The translations under genes were made by a program, and so were the position numbers. Shown in pieces: positions 21,358 to 29,956 of a stretch of 64,000 nt of DNA. Position 1 is the first letter of the stretch. The number at the start of each line of letters is the position of its first letter. The notes below the pieces were generated by a model. It worked only from the letters and a program-made list of their open reading frames with translations. It did no database searches and was not told where the DNA came from. Location: positions 21,181 through 85,180 of the forward strand of contig DROQ01000096.1 of assembly GCA_011321845.1 (NCBI GenBank), given 5' to 3'. Source of the stretch: Planctomycetota bacterium. Its GTDB lineage: Bacteria; Planctomycetota; UBA1135; GCA-002748355.

Positions 21358-22107
21358 ATGAGCAGCAGCAAAAACGCCATTGTGGTAGGAGCCTCGTCGG
21401 GGATCGGGGCGGCTTTCGCGCGGACCCTCGCTTCTCAGGGATACAGGGTCGCCCTCCTCGCTCGCCGGATCCCGGAGCTGGAGAAGGTCCAGCGGGGCAT
21501 CGAGACGGGCTGGGGGGAGGGGCGGGCCCGAGTCTACGAGAACGATGTCTGCGACTACGAGGCGCCTCCGGCCCTGCTGGCCAAGATCGAGGAGGACATG
21601 GGCAAGGTCTCGCTCTTCTGCTACGCGGCTGGGGTTATGGCTGAGGTCGGCAAGGACGAGTATGACTTCGCCAAGGACAAGAAGGTCCTCGACGTCAACC
21701 TGACCGGTGCGATGGCCTGGCTGGACGAGGTTGCGACCCGTTTCCAAGCCCGGGGCGAAGGGACCATCGTGGGGATCTCCTCCATCGCGGGAGACCGGGG
21801 GCGGCGGGCCTTCCCCTCCTACCATGCGGCCAAGGCAGGGCTCAGCACCTTTCTCGAGTCCCTGAGGAACCGCCTCTTCCAGCACGGAGTGCAGGTCACC
21901 ACGATCAAACCCGGATTCATCGACACTCCCATGACCCGGGGAATGGACGGGCTCTTCTGGCTCAAGACGGCCGACGAAGCCGCCCAGATGATCTGGAAGG
22001 CCGTGAGGCGCGGCCGCTCCACCGCCTACGTTCCCGCCCGCTGGGGCCTGGTCTCCCTCGTGATCCGCAGCATCCCCTCCCTGCTCTTCAAGCGGCTGGA
22101 CATCTAG
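21358..22107 (+). CDS. SDR family oxidoreductase, DprE2-like
   Basis: IVVGASSGIGAAFA; GTIVGISSIAGDRGRRAFPSYHAAKAGL; C-terminus VPARWGLVSLVIRSIPSLLFKRLDI resembles DprE2 C-terminus (from memory). Confidence 0.85.
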   Translation: MSSSKNAIVVGASSGIGAAFARTLASQGYRVALLARRIPELEKVQRGIETGWGEGRARVYENDVCDYEAPPALLAKIEEDMGKVSLFCYAAGVMAEVGKDEYDFAKDKKVLDVNLTGAMAWLDEVATRFQARGEGTIVGISSIAGDRGRRAFPSYHAAKAGLSTFLESLRNRLFQHGVQVTTIKPGFIDTPMTRGMDGLFWLKTADEAAQMIWKAVRRGRSTAYVPARWGLVSLVIRSIPSLLFKRLDI

Positions 22108-22336
22108 CGGGTTTTCCGAGACTCGTATCCACCTGCGCCCCCTTTTGCCCGAAGGGCTCGCGGAATGCTGCCCGTCCTTTACACAGCCACGCAATTTTCT
22201 CAGCTGTCCGGAACGCAGGTCCCTCCCTCCCGTATACCCCCCTCGCTGCCGCCGGAAAACCTGCGCGGCTTCCACTCCGGCTACCTCGATTCCTCCCTTT
22301 GAGTGGATCTCTCAACACAAGTCTGGAGTAGAAAGA

Positions 22337-22876
22337 ATGCGTAAAACCTCGATTGCAGCCTCTCTCGCGCTGTTGACAGTTCTCAGTGTTTCCGTCAGCT
22401 CATGCATGTCGAACAGGAAAAAGGGCATGATGAAGCCCCCCTTCGGCTCCCCCAAGGACGTGGCGCAGGCCAATGACCTCTGGAGCCGGATCAGCGGTTA
22501 CCGCACCTGGCAGAGTCCCGCCGGTATGTCGGGCTTCCAAAAAGGGCGCAGCCCCCACGGCAAGTACCTCAAGTACTACCTCAACTCCATCGCCGCCCGC
22601 GACCCGCTCGCGCCCGGCGCGATCGTCGTCAAGGAGAACTACATGGGAAAGAGCGATTCCATGCTCGGCCCCGTGACCGCGATGGAGAAGATCCCCGGCT
22701 ATGACCCCGCCGACGGCGACTGGTTCTGGGTCAAGTTCAACCCCAGGGGCGAGGTCATGAAGAACCCCATGGGTATGTCCCTCGCGGGTAAGGTGGCCAA
22801 AGGCATGAAGAAGGGCTGCATCGCCTGCCACGCCAACGCGGGTGGAGGTGACTTCCTCTTCGTCAACGACGAATAG
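22337..22876 (+). CDS. Cytochrome P460-like c-type cytochrome (lipoprotein or exported)
   Basis: Lipobox-like SVSSC; GRSPHGKYLKYYLN, IVVKENYMGK; C-terminal CIACH haem-binding motif. Confidence 0.82.
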   Translation: MRKTSIAASLALLTVLSVSVSSCMSNRKKGMMKPPFGSPKDVAQANDLWSRISGYRTWQSPAGMSGFQKGRSPHGKYLKYYLNSIAARDPLAPGAIVVKENYMGKSDSMLGPVTAMEKIPGYDPADGDWFWVKFNPRGEVMKNPMGMSLAGKVAKGMKKGCIACHANAGGGDFLFVNDE

Positions 22877-22878
22877 CC

Positions 22879-23355
22879 ATGGATCGCCGCGGGGCGCTCG
22901 CCACCATCCTGGCTCTCCTTGTCGGCCTCGGGGGCTCGATCACCGGGCTGATCGCGGCCTTCATCAGCAACGCCTTCGGCAGGCCGCGGGCGAAAGGCTG
23001 GATCAAAGTCGGCAAGGCCGAAGATCTCAGTCCCGACACCTTCGGGCGGATCGTCCTGACCCTCGAACACAGGCACGCCTGGATGGACGCATCGGTCCCG
23101 ATGACCATCTTCGTCAAGGACATGTATCCCAAGGATCCGATCGCCTACCTGGGGACCTGCAGCCACCTGGGTTGCACGGTCGCCTGGAAGGACAAGAGCA
23201 AACTCTTCGAGTGCCCCTGTCACGGCGGCAAGTACAACGCCAAGGGAGAAGTGGTCGATGGGCCACCCCCCCGCCCGCTGACCCAACTCAAGACCAGGAT
23301 CAAGGGAGAAGACTTCTTCATCCTCCTTCCCGAGAAACGGGAGGGGATGGCATGA
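22879..23355 (+). CDS. Rieske iron-sulfur protein of a bc-type complex
   Basis: TM N-term; CSHLGCTVAW...CPCHGGKY ligands. Confidence 0.95.
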   Translation: MDRRGALATILALLVGLGGSITGLIAAFISNAFGRPRAKGWIKVGKAEDLSPDTFGRIVLTLEHRHAWMDASVPMTIFVKDMYPKDPIAYLGTCSHLGCTVAWKDKSKLFECPCHGGKYNAKGEVVDGPPPRPLTQLKTRIKGEDFFILLPEKREGMA

Positions 23356-24683
23356 AGCTCTGGTGTGCCACCCTCGATTGGTTGAAAGCCCGAACCGATC
23401 TCCCCGACAAGACCAGAACCTTTTTGAACAAGCCCATCCCGGGCAACGTGGGCTGGCTCCACACCCTCGGAGCTCTCCTCCTCTTCTACCTGGTCCTGCA
23501 GACGATCACCGGGATCCTGATGGGCCTGTATTACAGCCCCTCCCCCGACCAGGCCCACGAGAGCATCCGTTACATCGACACCGAGCTGCGCCTGGGGGCC
23601 TTGGTCCACTCCCTGCATCACCACGGGGCCGCCTTCATCCTGATCACGGCCTTCCTCCACCTGATGCGCTCTTTCTTCCTCGCGGCCTATCGAGCGCCGC
23701 GGGAGCTGCTCTGGTGGTCCGGCCTCGTCCTCTTCCTCCTCCTCACCCTCTTCGCCTTCACGGGCCAACTCCTCCCCTTCGACAATCATGGCTATTGGGC
23801 CACCGAGGTAGGGATCCGAATCGCCTCGGCGCCTCCGGTGCTGGGACCCTACATCCGCGAATTCCTGACCGGGGGCTACGGCGATCTTGGAGCGACCACC
23901 TTGAGCCGCTTCATGATCCTCCACGTCGCTGTCCTGCCCCTGGTCTTTTTTGGTCTGGTGGGTCTCCACCTGGCCCTCCTCCAGAAGGTGGGCTCCGCTG
24001 GGCCGCTTCATGGCAGCCCCGAGCCCTACCGCAGCTTCTTCCCCGGTCAGGTCCTCAAGGATCTCAGCGTGGCGGCCCTGGGAGCGCTCGTCCTCTTCCT
24101 CGTAGCCTGGTTCATGCCTCCCGGGGACAGTGGTCCCGCCGACCCGGGGGCCACCGGCTTCGTCCCGCGGCCCGAGTGGTACTTCTTCGCCCACTACGAG
24201 ATCCTCCGCATGCTCCCCTCGGGCTGGCAACTCCTCGGGACCTTTGTTCTTCCCACAGCCGCGGGAGGAGCGCTGGTGCTGCTCCCCCTCCTCGACCGCA
24301 AAAGCGGGGGGCTCTTGACCGACCGCCTGAGGTTCACTCTGGGAGGCCTCGTCCTTTTCGGGGTGGTGGGCCTCACGATCACCGGCCTGGTCGAGGAATC
24401 CCGCGAAAAACCAAAGGAGACCGCCATCGTCGGGGATCCGATCGCGGCGGGGAAGAAGCTCTTTCACACAAAAAAGTGCACCAAGTGCCACAGCATCGGC
24501 AAGGAGAAGGGCGGGGACAAGGGACCCAACCTCGCGCGGGTCGCCAGGCGCATTCGCCGGGACTTTTTCAAACCCTGGATTCGCAAACCCGGGTCCTTCC
24601 GGCCCGACACCGAGATGCCCAACTTCGAAGGTTCAGAGGAGGAGCTGGACGCCATCGTCCGCTACCTCCAGACCCTCAAATGA
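23352..24683 (+). CDS. Cytochrome b fused to C-terminal cytochrome c domain
   Basis: ATGA overlap with Rieske gene; haem His pairs (SLHHHGAAFILITAFLH; MILHVAVLPLVFFGLVGLH), PEWYFFAHYEILR, C-terminal CTKCHSIG..EMPNF. Confidence 0.95.
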   Translation: MKLWCATLDWLKARTDLPDKTRTFLNKPIPGNVGWLHTLGALLLFYLVLQTITGILMGLYYSPSPDQAHESIRYIDTELRLGALVHSLHHHGAAFILITAFLHLMRSFFLAAYRAPRELLWWSGLVLFLLLTLFAFTGQLLPFDNHGYWATEVGIRIASAPPVLGPYIREFLTGGYGDLGATTLSRFMILHVAVLPLVFFGLVGLHLALLQKVGSAGPLHGSPEPYRSFFPGQVLKDLSVAALGALVLFLVAWFMPPGDSGPADPGATGFVPRPEWYFFAHYEILRMLPSGWQLLGTFVLPTAAGGALVLLPLLDRKSGGLLTDRLRFTLGGLVLFGVVGLTITGLVEESREKPKETAIVGDPIAAGKKLFHTKKCTKCHSIGKEKGGDKGPNLARVARRIRRDFFKPWIRKPGSFRPDTEMPNFEGSEEELDAIVRYLQTLK

Positions 24684-24752
24684 GTTTTACGAGGGCTTCT
24701 GCGCGCCCCGGCTGGAAGGAGCCCCAACACCAACCACTTTGGAGGAACAGAC

Positions 24753-25292
24753 ATGATTCGGATCTCATTGGCAGGCCTCGTTGGTCTCACTGCGGCCCTC
24801 TTCGCCTATCCTCAACCAAAGGGCGAAGACAAGAAACCCTTTGGCGGCCCGAAGGACGTCGCCTTCGCCAGGAAGGTCTGGACCCGGATGAAGAACTACC
24901 CCGACTGGGAGCTTCACTCGGATGTCATCAAGGGGCAAACCCCCCATGGAAAGTGGGTCAAGATCTACTCCTCCTGGATCCGGGTGGACGGCAAGCTCTT
25001 TCCCATCCTCGTCAAGGACAATTTCCGGGGGCGTGGTGTCAGCCCCAAGCGAATCCAGGAGGATCGAGGCAAGTGGCTCAAGGCCGTGACCATCATGCTC
25101 AAACGCAAGCCCGGCTATGACAAGGAGAACCAGGACTGGTTCTGGGCAAAATTCAGCCCCGACGGGAAGCTGGTGAACAACCCCAAGGGTGTCCCCCTTG
25201 CGGGCAGGGTGGCCAAGGGCTCCTCCAAGGGATGTATCAGCTGCCACTCCCAAGCCGACGGGGACGACTACCTTTTCTCCAACGACGGCTGA
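24753..25292 (+). CDS. Cytochrome P460-like c-type cytochrome, paralogue of 22337-22876
   Basis: PFGGPKDVAFARKVW, GQTPHGKWVKIY, ILVKDNFRG, VAKGSSKGCISCHSQADGDDYLFSND parallels the first copy. Confidence 0.85.
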   Translation: MIRISLAGLVGLTAALFAYPQPKGEDKKPFGGPKDVAFARKVWTRMKNYPDWELHSDVIKGQTPHGKWVKIYSSWIRVDGKLFPILVKDNFRGRGVSPKRIQEDRGKWLKAVTIMLKRKPGYDKENQDWFWAKFSPDGKLVNNPKGVPLAGRVAKGSSKGCISCHSQADGDDYLFSNDG

Positions 25293-25449
25293 AACGGCGG
25301 GAACCCGCATCCCCCTCCGCCTGAAGCCGGAAAGCCTTCTCCCCCTCCTATGGGGATTTGAAACAGTGCTGAAATTTTCGACAAATTGAGCACGCCTCCC
25401 CCCCCATCCCTGCCGATAAATCGGACACTCACCGGGGAATGGGGGGAAA

Positions 25450-26400
25450 ATGGACAAAGTCCACTTGGGGATGATCGCGGGGATCGGACTCCTCGTGCTG
25501 CCTATGGGAATCATCGGTTTGGGAGGAGCGACCCGGCAGCTCGAGGAGGAGCTGCCGGCCTTGGACCGTGGGAGGGCCGAAGGGCAACGGCTCCAGCTCC
25601 GCGTTCCGATGCCCGAGGAGCCCGGAAAACCTTCCTCTCCCGGGCTCGAGAGACGGAGCGCCCCGAGGCGTAAGCAGAGCAAGCGGGAGATCCGCATCCT
25701 CTTGGACCCGGTCACCTTTGGAATGCAGCGTCCCGACTTCGTTCGGAGTCTGGAGGAGCGTTTCCCCGGCTTCCATTTCCCAAGGGTCCGGCTCCGCGTG
25801 GAGGAAGGGAGGCAGAGGCTCTATGGGGGAACGGGCAGCATCCTGATCAGCAGCTGGGGGCTTCGCCACCGGGACAAGAAAAGGGGAATCCGGGAGAACA
25901 AGCTGGGCTACGTGGCTGCCGTGATCGCGGCCGGCAAGGAGGCTGGCCTGCCCCCCCGGATCGCCCGGAACCAGATCTACGATTTCTTGATCGGAGCCCC
26001 CGCACTCGGCGCGACCGGGCCAGTCGCTCCCCCGGCTCCCTTGAATCTCCAAGCCTACAACGCTCCCTGGTTCGCGGGGGGGCTGCTCAAAGGGCGTTTC
26101 TTCCCGGCCGCGACCTCGAGCCGGGTCCCGCTGCGCCTGAACTCCATCGACAAGGCGCTAAGGGGGAAGGGATACTCGCTCATTCCCCTCCCACGCAAAA
26201 ACAAGGGCTTTCTCTACTCCATGGTGGATGGGGTCCTCCCGACCCGGGACAACCTCGTATTGGAGCGCTACCCCCTCAAGGTCTCCATCTACCTCGCCTA
26301 CAACGAACAGGCAAAAAACAGCATAAGTCTCATGCGCATCCTGGCTTGGATCGCTTCGAAACAGGGGAAAAGGGCCTTTTCGGACTGGCTCATCTATTGA
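25450..26400 (+). CDS. Hypothetical protein; weak resemblance to periplasmic phosphate-binding-like proteins
   Basis: N-terminal hydrophobic segment; YPLKVSIYLAYN..ILAWIASKQGKRAF near C-term. Confidence 0.55.
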   Translation: MDKVHLGMIAGIGLLVLPMGIIGLGGATRQLEEELPALDRGRAEGQRLQLRVPMPEEPGKPSSPGLERRSAPRRKQSKREIRILLDPVTFGMQRPDFVRSLEERFPGFHFPRVRLRVEEGRQRLYGGTGSILISSWGLRHRDKKRGIRENKLGYVAAVIAAGKEAGLPPRIARNQIYDFLIGAPALGATGPVAPPAPLNLQAYNAPWFAGGLLKGRFFPAATSSRVPLRLNSIDKALRGKGYSLIPLPRKNKGFLYSMVDGVLPTRDNLVLERYPLKVSIYLAYNEQAKNSISLMRILAWIASKQGKRAFSDWLIY

Positions 26401-26444
26401 ACTTCCCCAAGCCGGAGTCGGCTGAGGAAGCTCCAGGAATAAAT

Positions 26445-26472
26445 CAAACGATCGCTTGAAACGATCGCTTGG
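26445..26472. promoter_or_regulatory. Probable TetR-family operator: two abutting copies of AAACGATCGCTTG
   Basis: Exact 13-bp direct repeats at 26446-26458 and 26459-26471; first copy lies in a near-palindrome TCAAACGATCGCTTGA; 22 bp upstream of tetR start. Confidence 0.75.
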
Positions 26473-26493
26473 ACTCAGATATACTCTCCATCC

Positions 26494-27240
26494 ATGGGAG
26501 ATTCTGAGAAAACATGCGGGAGCGGTCCGGGAGGCAAGTCCACCCCTTCGGCGCGGACGCGCATCCTGGACGCAGCAGAACGGATCTTCGCTGAACAAGG
26601 GGTGGATGCCGCCTCTCTTCGCCGCATCACGCGCGAGGCCGAGGCCAATATCGCTGGAGTCCATTACTATTTCGGCTCCAAGAACGGACTGGTCCTGGAG
26701 GTTTACCGCAGACTGATCCGCCCGGTGAACAAAAAAAGGCTCTCCCTCCTCGACCAGGCCCGGGCCTCCGCTGGAGAGGATCCCATCCCCCTCCCCGAAC
26801 TGGTCAAGATCTTCTTCATCCCCCCGCTCCTCATCTGCTATCAGGAGCACTGCGCCCGCCCCCACCTCCCCAGGCTGATCGGCCGGATGTTCAGCGATGC
26901 GCCGGACCTGATCCGAAAAATGATCGACGAGGAATTCTCCAAGATGAAGACCCGCTTCCTCGAAGAGCTAGGCATGAGCCTTGGACGACGCCCCAAGGAG
27001 GAACTGATCTGGAAGCTGCACTTCATGGTCGGGATCCTGGTCAACACCATGTTGGCCACCGAGTTTCCTCCCCTGAGTCTCCTGGACCACCACCCCGCAG
27101 AAAAACCCGCCCAATCCCTACGCCAAATCCTCGCCTTCGCCCTCGCGGGGATTCAGCAGGATCCAGAAAGCTTGGACCTCTCCATGGATGATTTCGAGTC
27201 CTACCGCGTGGACGAAGCAGTGTTCGGAGAAGCAGAATGA
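26494..27240 (+). CDS. TetR/AcrR family transcriptional regulator
   Basis: ARTRILDAAERIFAEQGVDAASLRRITREAEANIAGVHYYFGSKNGLV. Confidence 0.93.
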   Translation: MGDSEKTCGSGPGGKSTPSARTRILDAAERIFAEQGVDAASLRRITREAEANIAGVHYYFGSKNGLVLEVYRRLIRPVNKKRLSLLDQARASAGEDPIPLPELVKIFFIPPLLICYQEHCARPHLPRLIGRMFSDAPDLIRKMIDEEFSKMKTRFLEELGMSLGRRPKEELIWKLHFMVGILVNTMLATEFPPLSLLDHHPAEKPAQSLRQILAFALAGIQQDPESLDLSMDDFESYRVDEAVFGEAE

Positions 27241-28739
27241 AGGCCAATCCCCCCCTCAAAGCGCCCTCCAAGCTCGCCCTGATCACAGTCTTCGCTCTCG
27301 CCTCCTGCTGGGGCAAGGCGGACTTCGACCCCGGAGAGCTGGACCTCTCTTTCCCCGAGCGCTTCACGAGCGATCCACCCAGGGTTTCCAGGAAGGCTCT
27401 CTGGGAAGGCCAGCGCTGGTGGGAAAGCCTCCGCGCCCCTGAACTGGATCGACTCATCCGGGAAGGACTCGAAGGGAGCAGAAGCCTCGCAGCCGCCGCA
27501 CAAAGGATCGCCGCCGCCCGCGCCCAGGCCGAGGCCGCGGGAGGCAGCCTCTATCCCCAGGTCAGCGCGGGTCTCTCGGGTTCTCGGACCAAGCAGATCT
27601 TCGTGGGCTTTCCCATCCCTGGCCGGAGCGGCCCCCTGAGCAGTCGGACCAACAGCTATGGCCTCTCGCTGAACCTCTCCTGGGAGCTGGATCTCTGGGG
27701 CAAGCTCTCCGCACAAGCCCGTTCGGCCACCCTCGAAGCCAAACGGAGCGAAGAGCTGTACCAGGGAGCCGCCCTCAGTCTCTCGGGCCAGATGGCCAAA
27801 ACATGGTTCGCCCTCATCGAAGCCAAGGAGCAGGAGAGGATCGCCAAGGGGACCCTGGAGACGGACAAGCAGATCCTCGGTTTCATCGAAGGGCGTTACC
27901 GCTCGGGCAAAAGCCGCCTGGTGGATGTCCAGCTCGCCAAGGAGCGGGCCATGAGTTCCGAGACGACCCTCGCGCGGGCAAAGCGCCTGGTAGCGCTGAC
28001 GACGCGGCAGCTCGAGTATCTTTTGGGGCGACCCGCGCAAGGAACGCTCAGCAGCGCGACGAGGTTGCCCCCCCTTCCTCCCGCTCCGCCCGCCGGCCTC
28101 CCTGCCAGCCTCCTGGACCGAAGGCCCGACCTGCGCGCTGCGCGCCTCGCCCTCCTCTCCCGCAAGGAACTCCAAAAGGCCAGCAAGGCATCCCTCTATC
28201 CCAGCCTCTCCCTGACCGCCAGCGCGGGAACAAGGTCCAACCAGCTCAAGGATCTCATCGACGGGGACTTCAGCGTCTGGAGCCTGGCGGGAAACATCCT
28301 CCAGCCCATCTTCATGGGAGGGACCCTTCGCGCCCAGCTGCGCGCAAACCAGGCCCTGGCCGGAGCGAGCCTGCAGGACTTCGCCGACAAGGTGTTGAGG
28401 GCCCTCCTCGAGGTGGAGCAGGCTCTCAGCAACGAACAACATCTCCGCGAGGAACTCAAAGCAAGCCTCGCCTGGGTTTCAGCGGCCAAGGCTTCCGAAG
28501 CGACCACAAGCGACCGCTACCGCAGCGGCCGGGCCACCATCCTCGAAACTCTCAACGCGAAAAAGGCGCTCTTCCAGGCCCAATCCGCCCTGAGCGCCGT
28601 TCGCCGCAACCTCCTCCAAAACCGGGTCGACCTCTGCCTCGCCATGGGTGGACGCCTCGACCCCCCTGAGACGAGTCCCCAAACTCCCAAACAGGGCGAG
28701 CAGCCCTCCAGTCCCGCCCCCGAGGTGAGCCGACGATGA
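27237..28739 (+). CDS. RND efflux outer-membrane lipoprotein (NodT/TolC-like)
   Basis: Lipobox ALASC; internal OEP repeats (LDRRPDLRAARLAL, LTASAGTRSN); overlaps tetR stop. Confidence 0.93.
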   Translation: MKANPPLKAPSKLALITVFALASCWGKADFDPGELDLSFPERFTSDPPRVSRKALWEGQRWWESLRAPELDRLIREGLEGSRSLAAAAQRIAAARAQAEAAGGSLYPQVSAGLSGSRTKQIFVGFPIPGRSGPLSSRTNSYGLSLNLSWELDLWGKLSAQARSATLEAKRSEELYQGAALSLSGQMAKTWFALIEAKEQERIAKGTLETDKQILGFIEGRYRSGKSRLVDVQLAKERAMSSETTLARAKRLVALTTRQLEYLLGRPAQGTLSSATRLPPLPPAPPAGLPASLLDRRPDLRAARLALLSRKELQKASKASLYPSLSLTASAGTRSNQLKDLIDGDFSVWSLAGNILQPIFMGGTLRAQLRANQALAGASLQDFADKVLRALLEVEQALSNEQHLREELKASLAWVSAAKASEATTSDRYRSGRATILETLNAKKALFQAQSALSAVRRNLLQNRVDLCLAMGGRLDPPETSPQTPKQGEQPSSPAPEVSRR

Positions 28740-29956
28740 CCGAACCAGAAAAACGTAGCGCCTTTTCCCTCTTTCTCGCCTGGGTCCTGCCGGTCCTTGT
28801 CCTCGGGATCGGGGTCTTTGGAACGATCCTGCTGATCAACAGCCGGACCCCTCCCAAGCGCATCCCTCCCAAAAAGCTCGTCCCTCTTGTGCGCTTCCAC
28901 ACGGCCCAGGCAAAGGAACACACCTTCAAGATCTCCACCAACGGGACGGTTCAAGCGGCGCACGAATCCTCCATCGTCGCCCTCGTCCCCGGCCAGATCG
29001 AATGGATCTCCAAAAAGCTCGAGGCCGGACTCAAGGTGCACAAGGGCGAGGTCCTCATCAAGATCGACCCCCGCGATTTCCGCACCCAGATCGAAGCCGC
29101 CAAGGCCGGGGTGGCCAAGGCTCAGAGGCGCCTCGCCGAGGAGAAGAAGGAGGCCCAGCTCGCCTTGGAAGAGTGGAAACGATCCAAGCAAAAGGGGGAA
29201 CCCGACCCCCTCCTCTTGAGAACACCCCAGATCGCAGAGGCCCGGGCAGACCTCAACGCCGCCCGGAACAACCTGGAGCAGGCCCAGCGCAACCTCGAAC
29301 GCACCCAGGTCAAGGCCCCCTTCGAAGGCATCATCGATAGCCGACTCGTGGACCTCGGCACCTGGGTGGGACCCGGGACTCCCCTCTTCCGCATCTTCTC
29401 CACCGATGCGGTCGAGGTGCGGCTCCCGGTGCGAACCGAGGACCTGGCTTGGATCGATCTCCCGAGCAACGGTCCCGCTCCCGTGGAGAGGACCAGCCTG
29501 CCGAGGGTCCGCCTGTCCACGCAGTTCGCCGGAAAGGAGGTCTGGTGGGAAGGCCATATCGTCCGCATGGAAGGCAAGATCGACCCCAAAAGCCGAATGG
29601 CCCACCTCATCGCCAGGGTGGAAGAGCCCTTCGCCAAGGCGCCCCCACTCTTCCCCGGACTCTTCGTCCGAGCCCGGATCCACGGGCGCAGGGTGGCCGA
29701 GGTCTTCGAGATCCCCCGGATGGCGATCCAGGAGGAACGCTTCGTCACCGTCATCGACTCGGAAAACCGGCTCCACCGAAAGAGGGTCGAAATCCTGAAA
29801 AAGAACCGGGACAGCGTGATCATCGGTTCCGGGATCCAGGCGGGACAGCGTCTTCTTCTCAGCTTCATCGAGACCGTCGTCGAAGGAATGAAGGTCCGCA
29901 CAACAGGAGAAGGAGGGGCTCCAGGGGAAACGAACGGCGGCGAGGAGAAGAAATGA
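28736..29956 (+). CDS. RND efflux periplasmic adaptor (MFP)
   Basis: TM, biotinyl-lipoyl-like and coiled-coil regions (GQIEWISKKLEAGLKVHKGEVLIKIDPRDF). Confidence 0.93.
   Translation: MTEPEKRSAFSLFLAWVLPVLVLGIGVFGTILLINSRTPPKRIPPKKLVPLVRFHTAQAKEHTFKISTNGTVQAAHESSIVALVPGQIEWISKKLEAGLKVHKGEVLIKIDPRDFRTQIEAAKAGVAKAQRRLAEEKKEAQLALEEWKRSKQKGEPDPLLLRTPQIAEARADLNAARNNLEQAQRNLERTQVKAPFEGIIDSRLVDLGTWVGPGTPLFRIFSTDAVEVRLPVRTEDLAWIDLPSNGPAPVERTSLPRVRLSTQFAGKEVWWEGHIVRMEGKIDPKSRMAHLIARVEEPFAKAPPLFPGLFVRARIHGRRVAEVFEIPRMAIQEERFVTVIDSENRLHRKRVEILKKNRDSVIIGSGIQAGQRLLLSFIETVVEGMKVRTTGEGGAPGETNGGEEKK

Noticed and set aside
22842-23351. N-terminal extension of the cytochrome b ORF
   Set aside because: Overlaps the Rieske gene; real start is the ATG at 23352 overlapping the Rieske stop.
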